Assembly (NCBI GenBank): GCA_029262095.1
Contig: JAJDAB010000476.1
Span: forward strand, 1 to 8,913
DNA: 8,913 nucleotides
Source of the DNA: Candidatus Hydrogenedentota bacterium
GTDB taxonomy: Bacteria; Hydrogenedentota; Hydrogenedentia; Hydrogenedentales; SLHB01
Direction of reading: 5' to 3'
In this document: piece by piece, positions 1-6,246 of the stretch
Numbering within the stretch: the stretch's first letter is position 1
How the letters are laid out: each line of letters begins with the position of its first letter
The notes under the pieces: generated by a model
What the model was told of the DNA's origin: nothing
What the model saw: the letters and a program-made list of their open reading frames with translations, nothing else
The model's database searches: none
Translations under genes and position numbers: made by a program

Positions 1-1176
1 GATCGCTTGCCCGTGGTTGTGTTCGCAGAGGGTGGTGGCGGACGACCGGGCGACGTGGACAAAACCGGCGGCGTCGGGATGGACGTTACGACGTTTACGC
101 AATGGTCGAAGTTGAGCGGACTGGTGCCACTCGTGTGCGTCAATTCCGGCCGTTGTTTCGCGGGTAATGCGTCATTACTCGGGTGTGCGGATCTCGTCAT
201 CGCGACGGAAAACTCGACTATCGGCATGGGCGGTCCGGCGATGATTGAGGGCGGTCAGCTCGGAGTGTTTACGCCGGAAGAAATAGGGCCGATGTCAGTT
301 CAGGTTCCAAATGGCGTCGTGGACATCTTGGTAAAGGACGAAGCGGAAGCGACAACAGTCGCGAAGAAGTACCTTTCCTACTTTCAAGGTTCGCTCAGCA
401 ACTGGGAAGCCAACGACCAACGGGTTATGCGGCACATCGTGCCGGAGAACCGCATTCGTTCGTACAATATCCGCGACGTAATCGACACGCTTGCGGATAC
501 GGATTCGGTTCTAGAGATTCGTAAAGACTTTGGCCTGGGCATGGTGACCGCATTGGTTCGGATCGAGGGGCGGCCATTGGGACTCATCGCCAATAACCCG
601 CATCACCTCGGCGGCGCGATCGATTCGGACGGCGCAGACAAAGGCGCACGGTTTCTCCAACTGTGTGATGTGTTCGACCTACCCGTGATCACGTTGATGG
701 ATTGTCCTGGCATCATGGTGGGCCCCGAGGTTGAGAAGACGGCATTGGTGCGGCATGCATGCCGGATGTTCAACACGAGCGCGAACCTTTCGATTCCAAT
801 GTTTGCGATTGTCGTGCGCAAAGCCTATGGCCTCGGAGCCCAGGCGATGTGCGGCGCGGGATCGATGGAGCCGTTTTTCACCGCAGCGTGGCCGACCGGG
901 GAATTCGCGGGCATGAATATCGAAGGCGCGGTGAAACTTGGGTTCCGGAATGACCTCGCAGCTATCGAAGACCCGGATGAGCGGCTTCAGAAATACAATG
1001 AAATGGTCGCGGAAGCGTATGACCGGGCGAAGGCGGTCAATGCGGCAACGTTTTTCGGGATTGATGATGTCATCGATCCCGCGGCGTCACGCGATTGGAT
1101 TGTGATGGGGTTGCGTAGTCTGCCGCCCACGTCGCCGCGAACGGGTAAGAAACGGCCGAATATTGATACGTGGTAA
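1..1176 (+). CDS. Acyl-CoA carboxylase carboxyltransferase (3' part, open at left edge)
   Basis: This is the carboxyltransferase module of a biotin-dependent acyl-CoA carboxylase, which moves CO2 from carboxybiotin to an acyl-CoA in the cytoplasm. The frame is open from base 1, so the true start lies upstream; 391 residues are visible. Family signatures seen are AEGGGGRPGD (visible residues 9-18), IANNP (about 196-200) followed by an SDGADKGARF-type segment and LCDVFDLP, then DCPGIMVG, RKAYGLGAQAM and a C-terminal RPNIDTW. The carboxyltransferase domain is usually about 490-510 residues, so roughly the first quarter is missing. The sequence style recalls carboxylases in which biotin carboxylase, biotin carrier and carboxyltransferase are fused, with this module last, but that cannot be seen here. 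The acyl substrate (acetyl-, propionyl-, methylcrotonyl-like) is not determinable. It converges on the acyl-CoA dehydrogenase gene with a 2-bp gap. Confidence 0.93.
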   Translation, partial: DRLPVVVFAEGGGGRPGDVDKTGGVGMDVTTFTQWSKLSGLVPLVCVNSGRCFAGNASLLGCADLVIATENSTIGMGGPAMIEGGQLGVFTPEEIGPMSVQVPNGVVDILVKDEAEATTVAKKYLSYFQGSLSNWEANDQRVMRHIVPENRIRSYNIRDVIDTLADTDSVLEIRKDFGLGMVTALVRIEGRPLGLIANNPHHLGGAIDSDGADKGARFLQLCDVFDLPVITLMDCPGIMVGPEVEKTALVRHACRMFNTSANLSIPMFAIVVRKAYGLGAQAMCGAGSMEPFFTAAWPTGEFAGMNIEGAVKLGFRNDLAAIEDPDERLQKYNEMVAEAYDRAKAVNAATFFGIDDVIDPAASRDWIVMGLRSLPPTSPRTGKKRPNIDTW

Positions 1177-1178
1177 GC

Positions 1179-2396
1179 CTAGCCGACGGGCGCCACATCC
1201 GCAGCGTAGCGTTTCAGGATTTGCCGGGCAACGCTGACTTTGTGCACTTCGTCCGGACCATCGTAGATGCGGCCTGCGCGTTCGTGTCGATAATAAGCGG
1301 CGATTGGGAAGTCGTCGGTCATACCGGCTGCGCCTAGGGATTGGAGTGCACGGTCGATGACCCGGCCCATGACGTTGGCGCAGTAGAATTTGATGATGCC
1401 AATCTCTTCTCGTGCGTGTTCTTTTCCGACGGTGTCGATTTTCCAGGCCGCATGAAGGACCATTAGCCGGGCGGCATTGATCTCTGCACGGCTTTCCGCA
1501 ATCCATCCTTGAACGAATTGTCGAGTCGCGAGCGTTTTGCCAGGGGCGAGTTCACGCATAGCAACGTGATTGCACATGATGTCAAAGCAGCGTTCGCAGA
1601 TGCCCATCCAACGCATGCAATGGTGAATGCGTCCAGGGCCTAGGCGATCTTGCGCGATGATAAACGCGCCGCCTTCCGCGCCAAGCGTATTCGTGATCGG
1701 GACGCGCACGTTATCGTAGTACACTTCGGCGTGGCTGGCATAGCCATCGCCGACGTGGCCCATCACGGATATGTTGCGTTCGATTTTGAATCCGGGTGTA
1801 TCTGCCGGCACGATAATCATCGACGCGCGTGTGTACGGATTCGCATCCGGACTGTGATCGGTGACGGCCATAACGATGAGAAATTCCGCACCATCGGCGG
1901 AAGACGAAAACCATTTGTGGCCGTTGATGACCCAGTGATCGCCATCCCGTTCCGCGCGCGTGCTCATGTGAATTGGGTTTGAGCCCGCGTGTTCTGGTTC
2001 AGTCATGGAGAAACAACTACGAATTTCGCCGTCAAGGAGCGGTTGGAGATAGCGGGCTTTCTGCTCTTCCGTACCGTGCTGGATGAGGATCTCGATGTTG
2101 CCCGCGTCGGGCGCTTGGGCGTTCATCACGTACATGCCGAACGGCGTGCGGCCGAGTTCCGCGCAAAGGAGACCGTGGTCGGTCACGCTCAGGCCCATGC
2201 CGCCATGTTCCGTCTCGATCTGCGGGAGCCACCAACCCCGTGCTTTGTTCGCTTCGCGAAGCGGTTTTAACGTGGCTTCAATTTCCGTCCAGGACATGTG
2301 TTTGAAGTCTTCTTCGAGCGGGCAAAGTTCTTTTTCGATGTATTTGTTTACATGACCGAGGAATTGTTGAATCTCTTCTGACGGTGCGAAGTCCAT
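1179..2396 (-). CDS. Acyl-CoA dehydrogenase, ACAD10/11-like
   Basis: A complete 405-residue FAD enzyme predicted to oxidise an acyl-CoA to the 2,3-enoyl-CoA, passing electrons to an electron-transfer flavoprotein. Visible motifs are HGGMG (64-68), the flavin/substrate signature CFSMTEPEHAGSNP (128-141), INGHKWFSS (157-165), RLGPGRIHHCMRWMG (251-265), QSLGAAGM (352-359) and IYDGPDEVHK (377-386). GRIHHCMR and YDGPDEVH are typical of the ACAD10/ACAD11 branch. In that branch an Asp (here D379) occupies the place of the catalytic Glu of classical short- and medium-chain dehydrogenases. Unlike the eukaryotic proteins, it has no N-terminal aminoglycoside-phosphotransferase-like domain. The start is fixed by a strong GGGAGG site 7 nt upstream. 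It is the last gene of the minus-strand run, 60 bp after the VOC gene. Substrate chain length is unknown. Confidence 0.95.
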   Translation of the reverse strand: MDFAPSEEIQQFLGHVNKYIEKELCPLEEDFKHMSWTEIEATLKPLREANKARGWWLPQIETEHGGMGLSVTDHGLLCAELGRTPFGMYVMNAQAPDAGNIEILIQHGTEEQKARYLQPLLDGEIRSCFSMTEPEHAGSNPIHMSTRAERDGDHWVINGHKWFSSSADGAEFLIVMAVTDHSPDANPYTRASMIIVPADTPGFKIERNISVMGHVGDGYASHAEVYYDNVRVPITNTLGAEGGAFIIAQDRLGPGRIHHCMRWMGICERCFDIMCNHVAMRELAPGKTLATRQFVQGWIAESRAEINAARLMVLHAAWKIDTVGKEHAREEIGIIKFYCANVMGRVIDRALQSLGAAGMTDDFPIAAYYRHERAGRIYDGPDEVHKVSVARQILKRYAADVAPVG

Positions 2397-2403
2397 GATG
2401 TTA

Positions 2404-2409
2404 CCTCCC
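2404..2409 (-). promoter_or_regulatory. Ribosome binding site of acyl-CoA dehydrogenase
   Basis: The minus strand reads GGGAGG followed by TAACATC and ATG, a near-perfect Shine-Dalgarno with 7-nt spacing. It fixes the start at 2396. The rest of the 60-bp gap to the VOC gene (2397-2456) shows no obvious promoter or terminator hairpin. Confidence 0.8.
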
Positions 2410-2456
2410 GGCGATGCCGCTTGTTCTCGCTGTTATTCGCAAGTGTTCAGTTCAAC

Positions 2457-3359
2457 CTATTCGCGATCACCACCGTAAACGGGATCCGCCTCGACGATTT
2501 CTACGAGTACTTGGTCGGGGCCGCGCACGAAAAAGCTGTTGAGCTTGTATTTGTCGCTCATCGCGATTGGCTTTACGATTTCGACCCCGTTCTTTTTCAT
2601 CCGATCAAATACCGGTTCGATGTCGGGATACGAAAATGCAATGTGGTCGACGACTCTGTCGTCGGTCGGCACCAACTCACCAAGTCCGCCATAGTTCCAC
2701 CACACGAGTGAATCTTCGCTCGGTTTCCCAAAGATGTTTATGGTGACGCCGTTGGTTGTGGAGACCTGACTCAACCACAAGTATTGGAACACGAGGCCGG
2801 GATCGACATCCTTGGGGGCTTTGGCCGGCTTCGGACGATCCGGCGGTCCCTTCAGTCCGAGGTTTTCTATGTACCAATTCTTCGCTGCGTTTACGTCTTC
2901 GGCAAGGAGATGAACGTGACCAAACCGGTGATGACGAAATCCGGTCCAGACTTCGACAACTTCCTTATCGGGTCCGAACGCGTACATAAAGTGCTCATTG
3001 CCCAGAGCCGAGAGCGGCGTTTCCCACTCCATACCGCCTTCGTCTCGCCATTTGAAGTCACTCGGCCCGTCAACGCCGCCCCAACCGATGTGATAAATCG
3101 CAGATAATAGTTCCCATTCCGGGGCCTTATCGACTTTATTCAGGAGCAGGAACGATCGATCGGTCAAAATAGCATCAGCGTTGTCTCGGAAGGCGGAACG
3201 CACGCCACTAAAGTATTTTTCGTAGTAGTCAATCGTTTTTTCAGGATCGACGACGTTGAGATGAACGTGGTGAAAATTGGCGCTTTCTTGCGCATAAACG
3301 CTGGCCCCCATGAGGAGAGGTAGCACGCACATTACCGCTAGTCGTTTGAAGTGCATCAT
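2457..3359 (-). CDS. Exported protein with two VOC (glyoxalase/dioxygenase-type) domains
   Basis: A 300-residue protein with a signal peptide: K5/R6, a hydrophobic core to about residue 19, and an SVYA-Q cleavage site after A23. It is therefore probably periplasmic or secreted. Two vicinal-oxygen-chelate domains follow. Domain 1 (about 28-140) has HHVHLNV, YHIGWGG and EVVEVWTG, giving candidate metal ligands H31, H90 and E136. Domain 2 (about 146-291) has GHVHLLAEDV, VDHIAFSYPDI and VLVEIVEA, giving H148, H239 and E287. Each domain thus keeps the His/His/Glu pattern of metal-binding VOC enzymes such as lyases, isomerases, epimerases and extradiol dioxygenases. The reaction cannot be assigned. 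Two adjacent ATGs (3357-3359 and 3354-3356) are possible starts; an AAGGAA site at 3364-3369 lies 4 or 7 nt away, slightly favouring the second. It sits between CoA-transferase and acyl-CoA dehydrogenase genes, presumably co-transcribed, although those enzymes are cytoplasmic. Confidence 0.88.
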   Translation of the reverse strand: MMHFKRLAVMCVLPLLMGASVYAQESANFHHVHLNVVDPEKTIDYYEKYFSGVRSAFRDNADAILTDRSFLLLNKVDKAPEWELLSAIYHIGWGGVDGPSDFKWRDEGGMEWETPLSALGNEHFMYAFGPDKEVVEVWTGFRHHRFGHVHLLAEDVNAAKNWYIENLGLKGPPDRPKPAKAPKDVDPGLVFQYLWLSQVSTTNGVTINIFGKPSEDSLVWWNYGGLGELVPTDDRVVDHIAFSYPDIEPVFDRMKKNGVEIVKPIAMSDKYKLNSFFVRGPDQVLVEIVEADPVYGGDRE

Positions 3360-3388
3360 TCGATTCCTTGTCGTTTGTATTTGTCAGA

Positions 3389-5806
3389 TTACTGAATTAT
3401 TTGTTTGTCGCGAAGCGATTCCAATTTCGCGTTGGTAAGACCGAGTACGTCCGTGAGTACGCTGTCCGTGTGTTCACCGAGAGACGGTGCGCGCACGGGC
3501 TCCGCAGTATAGTCTTGCATTCTCCAAGGTGTTCCAATCAGTTCGAGATCTCCCAGCGTGGGGTGTTTTACGTTGACGAATGCCCCCCGGGCTTGGAGGT
3601 GGGGATCGGCGTATAGATCACGTGCATCGCGCGAAGGTGCTGCGGCGACACCTGCCCGGAGCAATTGCGAGACCAATCGATCCCGGTCTCTTTCGCACGT
3701 CCATTTTTCGATTATAGCATCCAGTTCTCTCTCGTTTTTCTTTCGCGCGTCAACCTTGGCGAAGCGCGGATCGTCCGCCAACGCTGGCTGACCCATGACT
3801 TTACACAGTTTGCCAAAATCATCGTCCGAGCGACATTCGATCGCAATCCAACGGTCGATCCCCCATGCGCGGTAAACGTTATGCGGCGCGTGGTATTCGT
3901 GTGCGTTTCCGGCGCGTTCGGGTACACGGGCGGTCAGTTCATACCCGAGCAGAACTTCTCCAATGAGCGAACTCACCGCTTCACACTGGGAGAAGTCGAT
4001 GAATTGCCCCTCCCCCGTCCTCGCGTGATAATGAATCGCCGCGAGCATGGCGAACGCAAGCGTTGTTGCATTCATGATGTCCACATCGCCCGTAGTGTGG
4101 CAGGGGTGATCGTCTGGATATCCGGTGATGTACGCGTTGCCACCAATCGCATGATGAATCATGGCGTAGCCTAAGTACTGGCTTTCCGGGCCAGTCGTGC
4201 CACGTCCGGAAGATGACGCGACAATGATATCGCTTCGCAGTTTCGTTAGGTCATCGTACCCAAGACCGAGTTTGCCGAGGGCTCCGGGCCGCATATTGTC
4301 GAACACGACATTCGCTGTAGCCGCGAGTTTTTGGGCGAGCGCTAAACCTTCGGGTTTGCTCATGTCGATCGTTACACTTTTCTTATTCATATTGACTGAA
4401 TTGAACGCGATGCCTTCGTTCGGCGAGATGCTCGTTGGTGCCGGTTCGGGTAACGGCCAGACCACCGCGCGCCGCATGAGGTCGGTTCGGTTGTGGCTTT
4501 CAACTTTGATGACGTCCGCGCCAAGTTGCGCGAGCAATTGACCTGCATAGGGGCCAGCCCAAACCCACGCGAACTCGAGCACCCGGATACCTTCTAGGGG
4601 GAGCGCTGGTTTCGTAGCAACAGCCGGTTTCGATTCCCGTGGCGTTTCAAGCATCGGTCCACGAAGAACTTCCTCGTTGTGTTCGCCGAGTTGTGGCGCG
4701 GGACGTTGGACTTGCGGCGGCGACTTTGGAAGTTTGTACGGCCACCCCGCATAGCGATGGGTACCCGCTACAGGATGATCCACCTCGACAAAATAGTCTC
4801 GTGCTTCGTACTGGCCGTAGTTCATCACATCTTCGGCTGTGTACATCGGCCCGATCGGTATGCGTTTCGCCGCGGCCTTGTGATGGATGTTTTCTTTTTC
4901 CTGTTTCAACATCCATGCGTCGATTTGCGGCGCGATATTCATCAAGTTGTTGGCACGATATGCCATGGAGTTCCACGAATCGTCCGCGCACCACTCGGGA
5001 TTGCCCATCAGCTCCCGCAGCGCGGCGAAATGATGATCGTCTAGCGCATTGAGAATGACATAGCCATCCGCGGTTTGGACGCGGCCCATTGCGGGCGGCC
5101 GATCGGGGACTCGGCTCCACGTTGATCCGTGATAACGAGCGCCGCCGATCTGCGGCGCGCACATCGCGACCATGACTTCTTGCAGGGAGACATCGATGAG
5201 CGTTCCGGCGGCCGACTTGTCGCGGGCAAACAACGCCGCGATAGTCGCGACCGCTGCGGCCAGTCCACCGTGATAGCCCATCGGATTGCCGCCCGGTTTC
5301 ACGGGTGCGCGGCTGGCGTCCACCGACCGAGTTGGGAGTAAGTTACCAAGACCGGCGGCGTGGACAAGCGTTAACTCATCACCGGGCGCGTCTGCGCGAG
5401 GTCCAGTGCGGCCATAGGGGGTGATCGATGTGTATATCAACCCTGGGTTGAGCGCTTGTATGCTTCCGTAATCCAGTCCGTACGCCGCAAGGAAACCAGG
5501 CGCGTAGCTGTCGATAAACACGTCTGCCCATTGAATTAGTTTTTTTAGCGCTTTCAAATCTTCCGCGCTGCTGGGATCGAGGGTCACGCCTCGTTTACTG
5601 GTGTTCGTATAGAGAAAGAGTGCGCTCTTCTCCGGATGGGGTTCATCGTCCGGAAACGGTCCGTACTTGCGTGCAGCGTCGCCATCCGGCAATTCAACTT
5701 TGATGACGTCCGCACCGATATCAGCAAGCATCTTTCCGCAATACGGCCCGGCGATCATCTCGCCGAATTCAACCACTCTGACGCCGTCCAATGCGGATGC
5801 GCTCAT
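3389..5806 (-). CDS. Tandem two-domain CaiB/BaiF (family III) CoA-transferase
   Basis: An 805-residue fusion of two family III CoA-transferase domains; these enzymes move CoA between carboxylic acids through an aspartyl-CoA anhydride/thioester. Domain 1 (about 1-385) opens with LDGVRVVEFGEMIAGPYC and GADVIKVE. Domain 2 (about 402-805) opens with LEGIRVLEFAWVWAGPY and also has GADVIKVE. The linker is rich in Pro, Ala and Lys. The catalytic Asp, usually in a GD(P/S) motif before the long Ala-rich helix, is present in domain 2 (TTGDVDIMNATT, D574). In domain 1 it appears replaced by Asn (PGGNPMGYHGG, N174), so only the second half looks catalytic. The frame opens at 5857, but I prefer ATG 5804-5806: it has a GAGGAG site and yields MSASALDG, the normal domain N-terminus. 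DddD of DMSP degradation shares the tandem layout, but the context does not establish that function. First gene of the minus-strand run. Confidence 0.93.
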   Translation of the reverse strand: MSASALDGVRVVEFGEMIAGPYCGKMLADIGADVIKVELPDGDAARKYGPFPDDEPHPEKSALFLYTNTSKRGVTLDPSSAEDLKALKKLIQWADVFIDSYAPGFLAAYGLDYGSIQALNPGLIYTSITPYGRTGPRADAPGDELTLVHAAGLGNLLPTRSVDASRAPVKPGGNPMGYHGGLAAAVATIAALFARDKSAAGTLIDVSLQEVMVAMCAPQIGGARYHGSTWSRVPDRPPAMGRVQTADGYVILNALDDHHFAALRELMGNPEWCADDSWNSMAYRANNLMNIAPQIDAWMLKQEKENIHHKAAAKRIPIGPMYTAEDVMNYGQYEARDYFVEVDHPVAGTHRYAGWPYKLPKSPPQVQRPAPQLGEHNEEVLRGPMLETPRESKPAVATKPALPLEGIRVLEFAWVWAGPYAGQLLAQLGADVIKVESHNRTDLMRRAVVWPLPEPAPTSISPNEGIAFNSVNMNKKSVTIDMSKPEGLALAQKLAATANVVFDNMRPGALGKLGLGYDDLTKLRSDIIVASSSGRGTTGPESQYLGYAMIHHAIGGNAYITGYPDDHPCHTTGDVDIMNATTLAFAMLAAIHYHARTGEGQFIDFSQCEAVSSLIGEVLLGYELTARVPERAGNAHEYHAPHNVYRAWGIDRWIAIECRSDDDFGKLCKVMGQPALADDPRFAKVDARKKNERELDAIIEKWTCERDRDRLVSQLLRAGVAAAPSRDARDLYADPHLQARGAFVNVKHPTLGDLELIGTPWRMQDYTAEPVRAPSLGEHTDSVLTDVLGLTNAKLESLRDKQIIQ

Positions 5807-5816
5807 TCTCAAACTA

Positions 5817-5822
5817 CTCCTC
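5817..5822 (-). promoter_or_regulatory. Ribosome binding site of the CoA-transferase
   Basis: The minus strand reads GAGGAG, then 10 nt, then ATG at 5806. This supports the 805-aa start over the in-frame ATG pair beginning at 5857, which would add 17 residues not expected for the family. Confidence 0.65.
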
Positions 5823-5880
5823 GAAATGGCCCAGATTCGATCTACAACACACATCAATCTTCGTGTCTAGCGCGGGTACG

Positions 5881-5886
5881 TGTCAA
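5881..5886 (-). promoter_or_regulatory. Candidate -35 box for the leftward operon
   Basis: The minus strand has a perfect TTGACA, 74 nt upstream of the CoA-transferase ATG. The best -10 in reach is AAGATT (5856-5861), a poor match at a long 19-nt spacing. The -35 is convincing as a word, but the promoter as a whole is only tentative. Confidence 0.35.
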
Positions 5887-5961
5887 GAACGATGCGGCAC
5901 GAGTAGATTTCGGGACCGATTCCGGGGACAGGGCAATCGCATTAATACTGAGGGACATTTT

Positions 5962-5986
5962 GACAGGATTACAGGATAACCCGGAT
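5962..5986 (+). repeat. Degenerate 8-bp tandem repeat (GACAGGAT / TACAGGAT / AACCCGGAT)
   Basis: Three consecutive units end in GGAT: GACAGGAT (5962-5969), TACAGGAT (5970-5977) and AACCCGGAT (5978-5986). They are preceded by ATTTT. The pattern resembles the 'tttgacaggattaacaggatttacaggat' motifs I recall from intergenic DNA of many uncultured environmental bacteria. Its role is unknown. Only one short copy lies in this window, so dispersal in the genome cannot be judged here. Confidence 0.5.
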
Positions 5987-6184
5987 GGTGGTTGTATATG
6001 GGCACCCATTGTCCTCATCCCCGAGCGAGTTGAGATGCCACCCGGGGCGATGGCGTAAAACTTGGCGGCCCAAGAATAAGTTTCCGCTTTTTGTTCCTCC
6101 GACTTCCCGAAGTATGCGATATCCATCTGAAAGCAAGGAGCCCCTTTTCGAAATCTTTTATTGCGACTGCCCTCATTCCGGGAG

Positions 6185-6213
6185 TTGCATCGACCGTGGG
6201 TGCGAATGATAAT
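6185..6213 (+). promoter_or_regulatory. Candidate sigma70 promoter of the hydrolase operon
   Basis: TTGCAT (6185-6190) as -35 is separated by exactly 17 nt from GATAAT (6208-6213) as -10, which has one mismatch to TATAAT. Transcription would begin near 6220, giving a leader of about 27 nt that contains the ribosome binding site at 6233-6240. The -35 matches only at TTG. This is sequence inference only. Confidence 0.45.
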
Positions 6214-6226
6214 GCCGAATTCGCAC
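6200..6226. promoter_or_regulatory. Inverted repeat over the -10 region (possible operator)
   Basis: GTGCGAAT (6200-6207) and ATTCGCAC (6219-6226) are perfect 8-bp inverted arms separated by 11 nt. The spacer contains the GATAAT -10 candidate. A dimeric repressor bound here would occlude the promoter of the dienelactone-hydrolase gene. No regulator gene is present in the window. If transcription started further upstream, the arms could also form an RNA hairpin just 5' of the ribosome binding site. Confidence 0.45.
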
Positions 6227-6232
6227 GCAAAC

Positions 6233-6240
6233 AGGAAAGG
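6233..6240 (+). promoter_or_regulatory. Ribosome binding site of the hydrolase gene
   Basis: AGGAAAGG lies 6 nt before ATG 6247. It selects this start over the upstream in-frame ATG at 6091, which would add 52 residues of low-quality sequence spanning the promoter and palindrome. Confidence 0.7.
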
Positions 6241-6246
6241 CCAATC

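Larger units (their letters stand above)
5807..6246. other. Divergent intergenic control region (440 bp)
   Basis: The spacer between the leftward CoA-transferase operon and the rightward hydrolase/transporter operon. It contains the two ribosome binding sites, a leftward TTGACA box (5881-5886), a short degenerate GACAGGAT-type repeat (5962-5986), a 5-bp hairpin CTTGG-CGGC-CCAAG (6061-6074), and a rightward promoter overlapped by an inverted repeat (6185-6226). An antisense reading frame crosses it (6408-5854), but it runs into the hydrolase gene and has no recognisable domain, so I treat the region as non-coding. Confidence 0.7.

Noticed and set aside
1087..1506. Minus-strand frame rich in Arg and Pro across the convergent junction
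   Set aside because: It overlaps both well-supported genes, and its composition (many Arg, Pro, Cys) is that of an out-of-frame shadow.
3389..5806. Assigning the tandem CoA-transferase as DMSP lyase DddD
   Set aside because: The two-domain layout and single-Asp pattern fit, but no betaine-type transporter, dehydrogenase pair or other DMSP gene is visible, and many unrelated two-domain CaiB proteins exist.
5960..5965. Plus-strand TTGACA as a -35 box
   Set aside because: It is followed 17 nt later by GGATGG, which is not a -10, and the word belongs to the GGAT repeat.
6061..6074. CTTGG-CGGC-CCAAG hairpin as a terminator
   Set aside because: The stem has only 5 bp and no adjacent T-run, and no gene ends just upstream of it.
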